Source: Terriglobia bacterium (GTDB lineage: Bacteria > Acidobacteriota > Terriglobia > Bryobacterales > Bryobacteraceae). From it: a DNA stretch of 64,000 bases. The stretch lies in contig JAIQFS010000024.1 in NCBI GenBank assembly GCA_020073145.1, positions 1 through 64,000 on the forward strand. Direction: 5' to 3'. Position numbers and translations under genes: made by a program. Under the pieces are notes generated by a model. The model made no database searches. It had not been told where the DNA came from and was given only the letters and a program-made list of their open reading frames with translations. Shown here one piece after another: positions 33,721 to 42,904 of the stretch; positions within the stretch are counted from its first letter, which is position 1; each line of letters begins with the position of its first letter.

Positions 33721-34394
33721 CGCCCCGCAGCGGCGGCGCTCGTTTTCGGCCCGGAGTCGGGCGGCAAGTTGGCGGCAGTGGGCAACGCATCCTTCCGCGC
33801 CACTTTCTGGGTGGTGCGGAACAAGGTTTCGAAGACTTCCTGCAACTTGTCGGTGGCCTGTTTGGAAAACAAACCTGTCAGCGCCGTAACGGCCGCCACG
33901 CCATACACGCTGATGGCGCCGGTTGTATTGGCTCCGCCGGCGCTCAACAGGCCGCCGCGCAGAGCGAGATAAACGACCTCGGCCAGAGCCATTCCGATGA
34001 AGGGCCGCAACAGATACCACCAGCCCCAGTTGGTCGTCAGCCCCTCATTCCCCGCGTAGTCGGCGAACGAGGTGGCCAGGTGGACATAGGCACCGAGTGC
34101 TCCCGCAAGGGCGGCCACGAGCATCAGCCGTATTTCGGCGGCCATGGTGACACTGCCCCAGAAGAAATTGGTGGTTTCCTCGGCACCGGTTGTGCTCAAC
34201 GGCCAGGTCTTCACGAGCAAGTACAGGATCACCGCGAACATCGCGACCACATAAGCCCCCAGCGCGTACTGCAACGGCTTGGGCATGGGGCTGCCGGGCC
34301 GGAGCGGACCGGGCCCCAGGTTCAAGGCAGGCTGGTTGGTTCGAATCGACGATCCGGGTTCGGAATCCCCGACTTTGTTTAGGATTTCCGCCAT
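33717..34394 (-). CDS. Hypothetical membrane protein
   Basis: A 225-residue protein with a soluble N-terminus (about 37 residues), four likely transmembrane helices (about 41-62, 80-105, 125-145, 155-180) and a soluble C-terminal part with a helix FSKQATDKLQEVFETLFRTT. I do not recognise a family. GGAGG lies five bases before the ATG. Convergent with the porin gene; both stop codons lie in one CTAG. Confidence 0.65.
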   Translation of the reverse strand: MAEILNKVGDSEPGSSIRTNQPALNLGPGPLRPGSPMPKPLQYALGAYVVAMFAVILYLLVKTWPLSTTGAEETTNFFWGSVTMAAEIRLMLVAALAGALGAYVHLATSFADYAGNEGLTTNWGWWYLLRPFIGMALAEVVYLALRGGLLSAGGANTTGAISVYGVAAVTALTGLFSKQATDKLQEVFETLFRTTQKVARKDALPTAANLPPDSGPKTSAAAAGR

Positions 34395-34546
34395 TTTGGC
34401 CTCCCCTATCCGCTCCCAAGGCGGGGAACGGGCTTACAAAGGCTTTCCGGACGGTAATCCTATCATGCGGCGCAAAAGAAAAGCAGTAACAAAAGGGACA
34501 CCTTTAGAATGAATCATCAAGCAACTGGGACGGGAGCCCAAACCGG

Positions 34547-35482
34547 TCAGAGGACGGGCGTCCGCTTGCCGGTGTTGCGGATCGAGACCGGCCCGTTTTG
34601 GGTCGAAAGGCGGACTATATCGGTGGCGCCGTTGAGTTGCATCGAACGCGGGAAAAAGCGATTGCCTTCGGTTCGAGCGGCCTGGCAGGCATCCGCCGCA
34701 CAATTGATGGGTGCGTGGCCGGAGGTCTCGACGCGAACGCCCGAACGAAACCCGCCCGGCAGAGTCACGCTCAATGGTCCGTTGTTTGTGCGAACTTGCA
34801 GTTGAGAACCGCTCCAGGCCGCATCGCCGAGATGGAGAGAGATCGGGCCATTGGAAGCCAGAAGGCGTACGGCGCCGCTGCCGCCGGTCATGGAAATCGG
34901 CCCGTTGACGGTCTCGGCGTCAACGGTTCCGGCACAGCGTTCCAGCGCCAGAGGCCCGTTGGTGGCGCGAATAGTCAGCGTACCGGTCACGTTCGTGGCT
35001 TCGACCGGCGCGTTGCCGCTGTCCAGCTTCACGGAGGCATCGTTCGGGGCGTGAACGAAGAAGACCATGCGCCAGCCGGAATCGCGATCCGAGGGGCCGG
35101 ACGCGGTGAATTGGCTGCCGTTGCGGTTCACGGCCACAGAGCGGAGGGCGGTGTCGGCCGCGGAGCGCGTATCGGCGACGGCGAATTTGCAGGCCTCCAC
35201 GGAGTAGTCCGGACGGTCCCACCCGCGCACGTAGAGCACTGCGTGGTCCGAAGCGTTGATTTCGAGCGGGGAGGCCGCGCTCTTGGAGAGGGTGAAGGTT
35301 TAGGTGGCCTGGGCCAGTTCGCGCGAGGTGCGAGCCTGCAGATCGGAGCAACGCTCCGCGCCCCGCCCGCCATCCAGGCTGAAATCCCAGTTTCGCCCCC
35401 AAGACCGCGCCTGGGCCGGGTGCGGCCAACACGCCAGCAAGGCCGCCACAACCGCCATCGAAAGAACTATCTGCCGGGTCAT
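34547..35482 (-). pseudogene. DUF4097-like secreted beta-strand repeat protein with in-frame stop
   Basis: The frame starts with a good signal peptide (MTRQIVLSMAVVAALLACWPHPAQA) and runs 60 codons to TAA at 35300-35302. The same frame then continues without a break: TFTLSKSAASPLEI..., VLYVRGWDRPDYSVEA and a right-handed beta-helix-like series (ATNGPLALERCAGT, TVNGPISMTGG, ASNGPISLHLG, TNNGPLSVTLPGG) ending near RKTPVL. The repeated NGP turns are typical of DUF4097-type putative adhesins. A single C-to-T change of CAA to TAA would explain the stop. Either a recent pseudogene, a readthrough case or a sequence error. The 3' part alone has only a GTG start (35239) and no signal peptide. Confidence 0.8.
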
Positions 35483-35555
35483 GCCTAGTAGACGGGCCCA
35501 TGGGAAAACGGTTAGGCGCGCCTGGGACGGCCCCGGTTAATGATATTCTGGACGT

Positions 35556-37253
35556 TTGACTTCCCGGTTGATTTCCCGTCTGGCGCTGCTGTTCTCAGCG
35601 GCGGCAATTGTCCCGGCGCAGCAATCGCCCTCCCTGCTGGACGTGATGTCGCAGGAACTGAACCGCAATTTCACGGTACTCAAGCAGAAGGCCGACCCGG
35701 CGCCCTACTTTCTGAGCTATGAGGTGACGGAGCAGGACTTCCGCTCGGTGGAGGGAACGCTCGGCACCATCACCAACGCGGATGCCGGCAAGAATCGGGC
35801 GCTGGATGTGTCGGTGCGGGTGGGCACGCCCAAGCTCGACAACTATCACCAGGTACGCGGCGACCGCGGGCAGTTTACGTCGGGCGCGCTGCTCTCGGTG
35901 GAGGACAATGCCAACGCCATCAAGCGGCGGCTGTGGCAGGAAACCGACCGCGCATACCGCGGCGCGGCCGAGCGGCTCATCCGGATCAAGACCAACACCC
36001 AGGTGAATGTAGCGGCAGAGGACACGTCCGACGATTTTTCGGGGGACGCGCCCGTCACGGCCCAAGAGGCGCTGCCGCAGCTTCGCTTCGATGAAGCCGC
36101 ATGGACGGAGCGCATCCGTAAGCTCTCCTCGCATTTTCAGAATTACCCGGCGGTGCTCACCTCCCATGTCTCGGTGAGCGCCCAGACCGACAACCGTTAT
36201 TTCGTCAACACCGAAGGCACCCGGGTGGACCACGGGCGAGGGTTTGCGCGGATCATCATTTCGGCGTCGGCCAAAGCGGACGACGGCACCGACCTCTCGA
36301 CCAGCGAGACCTTCGAGGCAGTGGAGGCATCGGGCCTTCCCAAAGACGACGTGGTGCTGGCGGCCATCGACCGCGTGGCCCAGGATCTGTCGGGACTGCT
36401 GCATGCGCCCGAAGCGGAGCCGTTTGTCGGTCCGGCGATTTTCTCGGGCCGCGCTTCCGGTGTCTTCTTTCATGAGATTTTCGGACACCGGGTGGAAGGC
36501 CACCGGCAGAAGGATGTCACCGAAGGCCAGACCTTCACCAAGAGCATCGGGACCAAGGTGCTGCCGGATTTCCTCTCGGTGGTGTTCGATCCCACGCGCC
36601 GCAAGGTCGGCGGCATCGATTTGAACGGCTGGTACGATTACGACGATGAAGGCGTGAAGGCGCGGCCGGTGCTGGCGGTGGATAAGGGCGTGCTGAAGAC
36701 CTTCTTGATGTCGCGTTCGCCGATTCAAGGGATCGACCAGTCGAATAGCCACGGGCGGCGGCAACCGGGCTACGAGGTGGTCTCGCGGCAATCCAATCTG
36801 ATCGTGCAATCGACCAACTCGGTGACCGAAGGGCGGCTCCGCCAGATGCTGATCGAGGAGGTCAAGAGGCAGAATAAGCCGTACGGTTTGTACTTTCGCG
36901 ACATCACGGGAGGGTTCACCACCACCAGCCGCTCCGGTCTGCAGGCCTTCAAGGTGATTCCGGTGATCGTCTACCGGGTGTACGCGGACGGGCGGCCGGA
37001 CCAACTGGTGCGCGGCGCGGACATCGTCGGCACGCCGCTGGCCAGCTTCTCCAAGATTCTGGCGACATCGGATAAGGCCGAAGTCTTCAATGGATACTGC
37101 GGCGCCGAATCGGGCAGCGTGCCGGTCTCGGCCGTGTCGCCGGCCATCCTGGTTTCGGAAATCGAAATCGAAAAGAAGGCCAAATCGCAGGACCGGCCGC
37201 CGTTGCTGCCCGCGCCCTTGCCCCCCGAGCCGAACAGGAGCAGCGCCCAGTGA
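35556..37253 (+). CDS. Secreted TldD-like metallopeptidase with intact HExxxH
   Basis: A 565-residue protein of the TldD/PmbA (U62) family. A signal peptide is likely (LISRLALLFSAAAIVPAQ). The core has GPAIFSGRASGVFFHEIFGH with the zinc-binding His306-Glu307-x3-His311, followed by HRVEGHRQ, the DDEG and GxLxxFLMSR elements and a C-terminal domain ending near SPAILVSEIEIEKK. E. coli TldD is cytoplasmic and works with TldE; an exported form is less usual. Its stop overlaps the start of a second family member without the motif. TTG start; the ribosome site is weak. Confidence 0.87.
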   Translation: MTSRLISRLALLFSAAAIVPAQQSPSLLDVMSQELNRNFTVLKQKADPAPYFLSYEVTEQDFRSVEGTLGTITNADAGKNRALDVSVRVGTPKLDNYHQVRGDRGQFTSGALLSVEDNANAIKRRLWQETDRAYRGAAERLIRIKTNTQVNVAAEDTSDDFSGDAPVTAQEALPQLRFDEAAWTERIRKLSSHFQNYPAVLTSHVSVSAQTDNRYFVNTEGTRVDHGRGFARIIISASAKADDGTDLSTSETFEAVEASGLPKDDVVLAAIDRVAQDLSGLLHAPEAEPFVGPAIFSGRASGVFFHEIFGHRVEGHRQKDVTEGQTFTKSIGTKVLPDFLSVVFDPTRRKVGGIDLNGWYDYDDEGVKARPVLAVDKGVLKTFLMSRSPIQGIDQSNSHGRRQPGYEVVSRQSNLIVQSTNSVTEGRLRQMLIEEVKRQNKPYGLYFRDITGGFTTTSRSGLQAFKVIPVIVYRVYADGRPDQLVRGADIVGTPLASFSKILATSDKAEVFNGYCGAESGSVPVSAVSPAILVSEIEIEKKAKSQDRPPLLPAPLPPEPNRSSAQ

Positions 37254-39004
37254 AGATCTGGATTGTAGCGGCTGCCGCGGCGCTCGCCGCCGGGATTGTG
37301 ATGAGCGCACAGGCGCCGGCCTCCGACCCCGTCCTGCAGGCTCTGCATGACGAGATGGAGCGGTCGCGCAAGTTGATGGTGTCGAATCTGGAGAGCCCCT
37401 ACTTCGTGGAGTATCTGATTGACGACGCGGATACGTTCGATGTGGGCGCCACGCTGGGCGGAGTCGTGTCGCAGCGCCGCGACCAATTCCGCAATCTCAC
37501 GGTCCACATCCGCGTGGGTGACTACAAATTCGACAACAGCAACTACGTGGGCAGCACGTTCCCCTTCGGCACGCGTTACGATCTGGGACAATTCCCGCTC
37601 GACAACAACTACATGGTGCTGCGGCGGTATCTGTGGCTGGCCACCGATTCGGCGTACAAGTCGGCGGTGGAGGCCATTTCGCGCAAGCGGGCCGCGCAGC
37701 GGAACCTCTCGCTCAGCGATCAGCTCAACGATTTCGCGCACGCCCAGCCGGTGCACGTAATCCGGCCGTTCCGCAAACTCAATATCGACGAGAAGGCCTG
37801 GACGGACCGGGTGCGAGCGCTTTCGGCAATTTTCGCGCAGTATCCGGAGCTGAGAACCTCGAGCGTGGAATTGAGCGCGGGTGAAGGCGGCTATTACCTG
37901 GTGAATTCGGAAGGCTCGGAAGTGAAGGTCCCCGATGGGCTGACCTACGTGCGCGTGCGGGCCACGGCCCAAGCGCAGGACGGCATGACGGTGCACGACG
38001 CGGCCGTGTTCCAGGCGATTGAACCCGCGGGAATGCCGGGCGACGCCGAAATGCGGCGGACGATGCAGAGCCTGGCCCAGAACGTGGTAGCTCTTTCCCA
38101 CGCGCCAACCACCGAGGACTATAGCGGCCCGGTCTTGTTCGAGGGCGTGGCGGGCGCGCAACTCTTGGCTGAGGTTTTGGGGAAGAATCTGGACCTGCCG
38201 CGCCGGCCCGTGATGGAGCCCGGACGCAATGCATCGTTCACCGGGAGTGAGCTCGAAGGCCGGATCGGCGCGCGCGTCCTGCCCGACAGCTTCGACGTGG
38301 TGGACGACCCCACCCAGAAGGACTGGCACGGACGGCCGCTGTTCGGTTCCTACGAGGTGGACCGCGAAGGAGTGGAGCCCAAGCCCCTGCATCTGGTGGA
38401 GAAGGGAATGTTGAAGGGCTACCTTCTGACGCGGCAGCCTGTGCGGGGGTTTGAAGGATCGAACGGACGCGCGCGGATGCCCGGCAGCTACGGCGCCAGC
38501 GCCGCCAGCATGAGCAATCTGTTCGTCACCTCCTCGGAAACCGCGCCGGTTGCGGAGTTGAAGAAGAAGCTGCTGGAGATGATCGGGGCGCGCGGGAAGC
38601 CGTACGGCATCATCGTTCGCAAAATGGATTTCCCGTCGTCGGCGTCGGTGCAGGAAGTCCGCAGCCTGCTGAGCGGCTCTCAGTCCGGCGGGTCGCGGCC
38701 GGTGAGCCTGCCGATTCTGGTGTACCGGGTCTATCCGGACGGACATGAGGAGATGGTGCGCGGCCTGCGGTTCCGCGGTTTGAACGCGCGGTCGCTGCGT
38801 GACATCGTGGCCGCTGGTGACGATTCCGCGGCCTTCGATTTTCTGGATAATCAGGCGCCGTTCGCCCTGATGGGCGGCGCCAACTATGCCGCCAATGCCA
38901 CGCTGGTGGCGCCTTCGCTGCTGATCGACGACCTGGAGATGCACCCGCTGGAAGACGAACTTCCAAAGTTACCCGTGGTGCCGCCTCCGGATCTGTCCCA
39001 GTAG
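37250..39004 (+). CDS. Secreted TldD/TldE-like paralog lacking zinc ligands
   Basis: A 584-residue protein with signal peptide (MKIWIVAAAAALAAGIVMSAQA). It aligns through its length with the preceding gene: YFVEYLIDDADTFDVGATLG, GYYLVNSEGSEVKVPDG, ARVLPDSFDVVDDPTQKDW, GMLKGYLLTRQPVRGFEGSNG and SLLIDDLEMHPLEDELPKLP. At the catalytic place it reads LLAEVLGKNL: Ala307 and Lys312 replace both His of HExxxH. It should be inactive as a protease and may pair with the active member, as TldE does with TldD. ATGA overlap makes equal production likely. Confidence 0.85.
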   Translation: MKIWIVAAAAALAAGIVMSAQAPASDPVLQALHDEMERSRKLMVSNLESPYFVEYLIDDADTFDVGATLGGVVSQRRDQFRNLTVHIRVGDYKFDNSNYVGSTFPFGTRYDLGQFPLDNNYMVLRRYLWLATDSAYKSAVEAISRKRAAQRNLSLSDQLNDFAHAQPVHVIRPFRKLNIDEKAWTDRVRALSAIFAQYPELRTSSVELSAGEGGYYLVNSEGSEVKVPDGLTYVRVRATAQAQDGMTVHDAAVFQAIEPAGMPGDAEMRRTMQSLAQNVVALSHAPTTEDYSGPVLFEGVAGAQLLAEVLGKNLDLPRRPVMEPGRNASFTGSELEGRIGARVLPDSFDVVDDPTQKDWHGRPLFGSYEVDREGVEPKPLHLVEKGMLKGYLLTRQPVRGFEGSNGRARMPGSYGASAASMSNLFVTSSETAPVAELKKKLLEMIGARGKPYGIIVRKMDFPSSASVQEVRSLLSGSQSGGSRPVSLPILVYRVYPDGHEEMVRGLRFRGLNARSLRDIVAAGDDSAAFDFLDNQAPFALMGGANYAANATLVAPSLLIDDLEMHPLEDELPKLPVVPPPDLSQ

Positions 39005-39014
39005 GGAGACGGCC

Positions 39015-41318
39015 GTGGCACGCCTGCTCAGCCGGTACGTTTTCAAAGAGATTCTGGCCAGCGCCCTGTTGAGCACCCTGCTCGCAACAGCGGTCATCTT
39101 CCTGCAGCGCGTCGATCGCATCTTCGAGGTGCTGGTCACCAGCAACAGCTCCATCCGCACGGTGGCGACTTTGTTCGCCCTGGCAATGCCCCCGGTGCTG
39201 CCGCTGACGATTCCATTCGGCGTGCTGGTGGGGATCCTGATCGGCCTCGGCCGGATGTCGAGCGACGGCGAAATCATCGCGATGCGGGCCGGCGGAGTTT
39301 CCAGCCGGCGCGTGATCCCGCCGGTGCTGCTGTTCGCCGCGCTGGCGGCGGGCCTGGCCCTGTACGCTTCCATTCGCCTCGGGCCCCTCTCGATTCGGGA
39401 GAGCACGCGAATGCTCAACGATCTCATCGCGAACAGGCTCTCGGCCGAGATCGAGCCGCGCGTCTTCGAAGAGAACTTTCCCAATACGATTCTGTACGTG
39501 CGCGATGTGCGCCCTGGCGAGACGGTGGTGTGGCGTCCGGTCTTCATGGCCGACATTACGCCGCCCGAGCAGCGATCCAGCGGCATGCGCGAGAAAGCGG
39601 AAGGCCCGCTGATCACCGTGGCACGCGAAGCCATCGCGGTGTCCGATCCGGCGCGGAACCGCATTGAGCTCTCGCTGCGCGACGCTGCCACGTATGAGAT
39701 GGGAAAGGACGGGGCAGCGCACGACCAATCCTTCGTTCGGGGGGAGCAGGCTCTGGAGGCGGCGCCCCCGGCGCAGGTGAAGCTGCTGCCTTTTCCCGAA
39801 ATGAACACGCGGCAGCTCTGGAATTACGCGGGGCCGGACTGGATCGAAGCGCGCGTGGAACTGCAGCGCCGGTTCGCGCTGCCGGTGGCCTGCCTCATGC
39901 TGGCCATGGTCGGCATCCCGCTGGGCGTGGCCACGCGCAAGGGCGGCAAGTCGGCGGGATATGTCACGGGAGTGTTCCTCGCCTTCTTCTGTTATTACCT
40001 GGCGTTGATCACGCTCATCGGGCTGGCCAAACAGCGGACGCTGCCGGTGCCAGTCGCGGTATGGCTACCCAACGTCACCTTTGGCCTTGCCGGGCTCCTC
40101 TTCCTGGCGCGCATGGAGAAGCCCGGAGACCGCGATTTGATGGGAAGCATTCAGGGCTTCTTCGGGGCCGGGCTCAAGAACCTGCGAGCTGGACGGCCGC
40201 ATTCCGTAGGGCGCCGCATGGGGCTGATGCCGCAGGTAGTCGACACGTACATCCTGTCCAGTTTTCTTTTCTATTTGTGGCTGACGCTCAGCAGTTTCGT
40301 GTCGATGACTCTGATCTACAACTTCTTCGAGCTGATGGGCGACATGATTCGCAACCACATTCCGCTCATCAAGATGTTCACCTACCTGTTCTTTCTCACG
40401 CCGGCTTTGGTTTACCGCATCCTGCCAATCAGCGTGCTGGTGGCCATTCTGGTGGCCTTCGGAGTGCTGACCAAGCAGAACGAGATCACGGCGTTCAAAG
40501 CCTGCGGCGTGAGCCTGCACCGGCTGGCGCTGCCGGTCTTCGTCGCCAGCATCCTGTTCAGCGGCGCCTTGTTCGCGTTCGATTTCTACTATGTCCCCGG
40601 CGCCAACCGCAAGCAGGACGCGCTGCGCGACGAGATCAAGGGCCGAGCCACCCAAACCTATCTGAACCCCGACCGTAAATGGATTTGGGGCGCGGGCTCG
40701 CGGATCTTCTATTACAAGTATCTCGATCCTTCGGATAAAACCATGGCCGGCGCGTATGTGTTCGAGCTGGAGCCGAACACGTTTCGGCTGACCAGAGAGA
40801 TCTCGGCCGCGCGCGCGCATTGGAGCGACTCGCTGAAGACCTGGGTCTTCGAGAACGGCTGGACCAGCGATTTCCGCGGCACCGAGCGCGTGTCATACCG
40901 CACCTATCCGGTGGCGACGTTTCCCGAGTTGACCGAGGCCCCCGACTATTTTCTGAAAGAAGCCCTGCAGGACAAGCAGATGAATTTCCGGCAGCTCGCC
41001 AGCTACATCGGCGATCTGCAGCAGAGCGGTTTCGATACGGTCCAGCTCCAGGTGCAGCTCTATCGCAAGTTTTCCGTTCCGCTGTTTGCGCTGATCATGG
41101 CCCTGATCGCGGTTCCGTTCGGCTTTTTGGTGGGCCAGCGGGGCGCCATGACGGGCATCGGCGTCAGCATCGCGATCGCGCTTTCGTACTGGGGCATCGA
41201 TATCCTGTTTCAGAAGATCGGGGACGTGAGCCAGCTCCCTCCGGCCATGGCGGCCTGGTCGCCGGACGCGGTGTTCTCGCTGGCGGGCCTGTACCTGTTG
41301 ATGCGGCTGCGGAGCTAG
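39015..41318 (+). CDS. Fused LptF-LptG lipopolysaccharide export permease
   Basis: A 767-residue protein made of two YjgP/YjgQ (LptF/LptG) units. Half one, about residues 1-360: LLSRYVFKEILASALLSTLL, IPFGVLVGILIGLGRMSSDGEIIAMRAGG and FALPVACLMLAMVGIPLG. Half two, about 395-767: VDTYILSSFLFYLWLTLSSF, ISVLVAILVAFGVLTKQNE and FSVPLFALIMALIAVPFGF. Each half has the normal helices with a beta-jellyroll-like periplasmic domain between. Together they would be the whole permease of the Lpt ABC transporter that lifts LPS from the inner membrane. LptB is not nearby. GTG start with AGGGAG about seven bases upstream, ten bases after the TldE-like gene. Confidence 0.9.
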   Translation: MARLLSRYVFKEILASALLSTLLATAVIFLQRVDRIFEVLVTSNSSIRTVATLFALAMPPVLPLTIPFGVLVGILIGLGRMSSDGEIIAMRAGGVSSRRVIPPVLLFAALAAGLALYASIRLGPLSIRESTRMLNDLIANRLSAEIEPRVFEENFPNTILYVRDVRPGETVVWRPVFMADITPPEQRSSGMREKAEGPLITVAREAIAVSDPARNRIELSLRDAATYEMGKDGAAHDQSFVRGEQALEAAPPAQVKLLPFPEMNTRQLWNYAGPDWIEARVELQRRFALPVACLMLAMVGIPLGVATRKGGKSAGYVTGVFLAFFCYYLALITLIGLAKQRTLPVPVAVWLPNVTFGLAGLLFLARMEKPGDRDLMGSIQGFFGAGLKNLRAGRPHSVGRRMGLMPQVVDTYILSSFLFYLWLTLSSFVSMTLIYNFFELMGDMIRNHIPLIKMFTYLFFLTPALVYRILPISVLVAILVAFGVLTKQNEITAFKACGVSLHRLALPVFVASILFSGALFAFDFYYVPGANRKQDALRDEIKGRATQTYLNPDRKWIWGAGSRIFYYKYLDPSDKTMAGAYVFELEPNTFRLTREISAARAHWSDSLKTWVFENGWTSDFRGTERVSYRTYPVATFPELTEAPDYFLKEALQDKQMNFRQLASYIGDLQQSGFDTVQLQVQLYRKFSVPLFALIMALIAVPFGFLVGQRGAMTGIGVSIAIALSYWGIDILFQKIGDVSQLPPAMAAWSPDAVFSLAGLYLLMRLRS

Positions 41319-42904
41319 CGCACGATGCGGCGGAAACGGCGCAACGCGTCGGCGCATTCTTCCACGCGCAGCAGGTAGGCCACCGCGAAATAGATCAGCC
41401 CATACGGCGCCAGAATGGCCCCCGCCGCCAGGATCGGGTGCAGGTTGCCGATCGTCAGCTTTACGCCCCACGCGGCCGCGGCGCCTATGCCGGCAGATAG
41501 CCAGAGTTTCGCGGTCAACGCGGCGGGGAGGCCGGTGCGGCCGAGGCGCGCATTCAGAGTGCGGCGGAGGAGCGCGAATTCCACCCAACCCGAGACGCCG
41601 GCCGACGCGGTGAGGCCGGCCACGCCCCAGCGCGGCTCGATGCCGAGCCACACGGGAAGAGGCAGGGCGCACAGGTATCCCAGTCCGGTGGTCAGAGTTA
41701 CCCGAACGATGGCGTAGCGCAGCGGAGTGCGCGTGTCGCGCAAGGCGTAATAGGTGGACGAATACAGGCGGCCCAGCGTGGAGGCCAGCAAACCGACGGC
41801 CGAGCCCGCCAGGATACCCCAGACGTAGAGAGAGTCCCCGCGCGTGAAGGCGCCGGTCTGAAACAGAGCGCCGGTGATCACGCCGCCCAGCGCCAGAAAC
41901 GCCATGGCCGAAGGAACAATGAAGAAGGCGATCTGGCGCAGGCCGCGGTTCAAGCGGTTGCGCAAATACTCGGCTACCTCGGCGGTGTCTCCCAAGGCGC
42001 TGGACATGGCCGGCAACTCCGCGGCCGATACCGACATTCCAAAGAGGCTGACCGGCAGCGTGTACAGCAGCTGTGCATTGGTCAGCCCGGTGATTGCCCC
42101 GGTGGGCAGCCAGCCGGCCAGCCAGATATCCACGTACGCGCTGATCTGCACGACGCCGCGGCTGAAAAAAACCGGAATGAAGTTCCGCACTACCTCACGG
42201 ACGTGAGCCGAATCCGGATCCCAGCGCACCCGCAACTGGCGCACAAGATTTCGCACGGCCGGCAATTGCACGGCGAATTGGAGCGCGCTGCCGGCCACCG
42301 AGGCCCAGGCGAACACCACGGCCAGCGACGACAGGTCCGTCACCCGGCGTCCGAATCCCACCAGGGAGCCAATCATGACCAGGTTCCAGGCCACGGGCGC
42401 GGTGTAGGAGAGGAAGAACCGGCGGTGGCTGTTGAGGATTCCCAGGCACCACGCCGACATCACCAGCAACCCCGCGCCCGGGAAGAGGATGCGCACCAGC
42501 CGGATGGTGAGTTCGCGCTTCGCCCCATGCAATCCACCGACAATCAGGTCGATGATGTAGGGGGTGGCGAGCACGCCGGCCAGCACGATCGCCGAGACAG
42601 TCAGCGCCAGCACGGCCGCCACGGCGCCGGCCACGCGCCCGGCCTCTTCCTCGTCTTTTTCCGCGAGCAGGCGCGAGTACACCGGGATGAACGACGCCGA
42701 TAACACGCCTTCGCCGAACAGAGTCTGGAGGAAGTTGGGGATGCGGAACGCCGCATTGAAGGCGTCGGCGGGGTCGGAACGCAAGCCAAAGTAATACGAG
42801 AAGACGCGCGTGCGAACCAGACCGACCAGACGCGTTAGCAGGATTCCGGAAGCTACCAGGAGGGCGTGCTTCCCGGTGTGCTCGCGCTGCTCGGACTTAG
42901 CCAC
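41315..42904 (-). CDS. murJ: Lipid II flippase MurJ
   Basis: A 529-residue protein with 14 hydrophobic helices of the MOP flippase superfamily. Typical MurJ/MviN blocks are seen: ILLTRLVGLVRTRVFSYYFG, FRIPNFLQTLFGEGVLSASF, FFSRGVVQISAYVDIWLAGWLP and VSLFGMSVSAAELPAMSS. It should move lipid II across the inner membrane for cell wall synthesis. The GTG at 42904 shares its G with the stop codon of the upstream dehydrogenase gene, with GGAG 11 bases before. Its stop lies in a CTAG shared with the convergent LPS permease gene. Confidence 0.92.
   Translation of the reverse strand: MAKSEQREHTGKHALLVASGILLTRLVGLVRTRVFSYYFGLRSDPADAFNAAFRIPNFLQTLFGEGVLSASFIPVYSRLLAEKDEEEAGRVAGAVAAVLALTVSAIVLAGVLATPYIIDLIVGGLHGAKRELTIRLVRILFPGAGLLVMSAWCLGILNSHRRFFLSYTAPVAWNLVMIGSLVGFGRRVTDLSSLAVVFAWASVAGSALQFAVQLPAVRNLVRQLRVRWDPDSAHVREVVRNFIPVFFSRGVVQISAYVDIWLAGWLPTGAITGLTNAQLLYTLPVSLFGMSVSAAELPAMSSALGDTAEVAEYLRNRLNRGLRQIAFFIVPSAMAFLALGGVITGALFQTGAFTRGDSLYVWGILAGSAVGLLASTLGRLYSSTYYALRDTRTPLRYAIVRVTLTTGLGYLCALPLPVWLGIEPRWGVAGLTASAGVSGWVEFALLRRTLNARLGRTGLPAALTAKLWLSAGIGAAAAWGVKLTIGNLHPILAAGAILAPYGLIYFAVAYLLRVEECADALRRFRRIVR

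Noticed and set aside
35595-37310. A 571-codon minus-strand frame opposite the TldD-like gene
   Set aside because: Shadow of the plus-strand gene, which holds the HEIFGH motif; no ribosome site or domain in the shadow.
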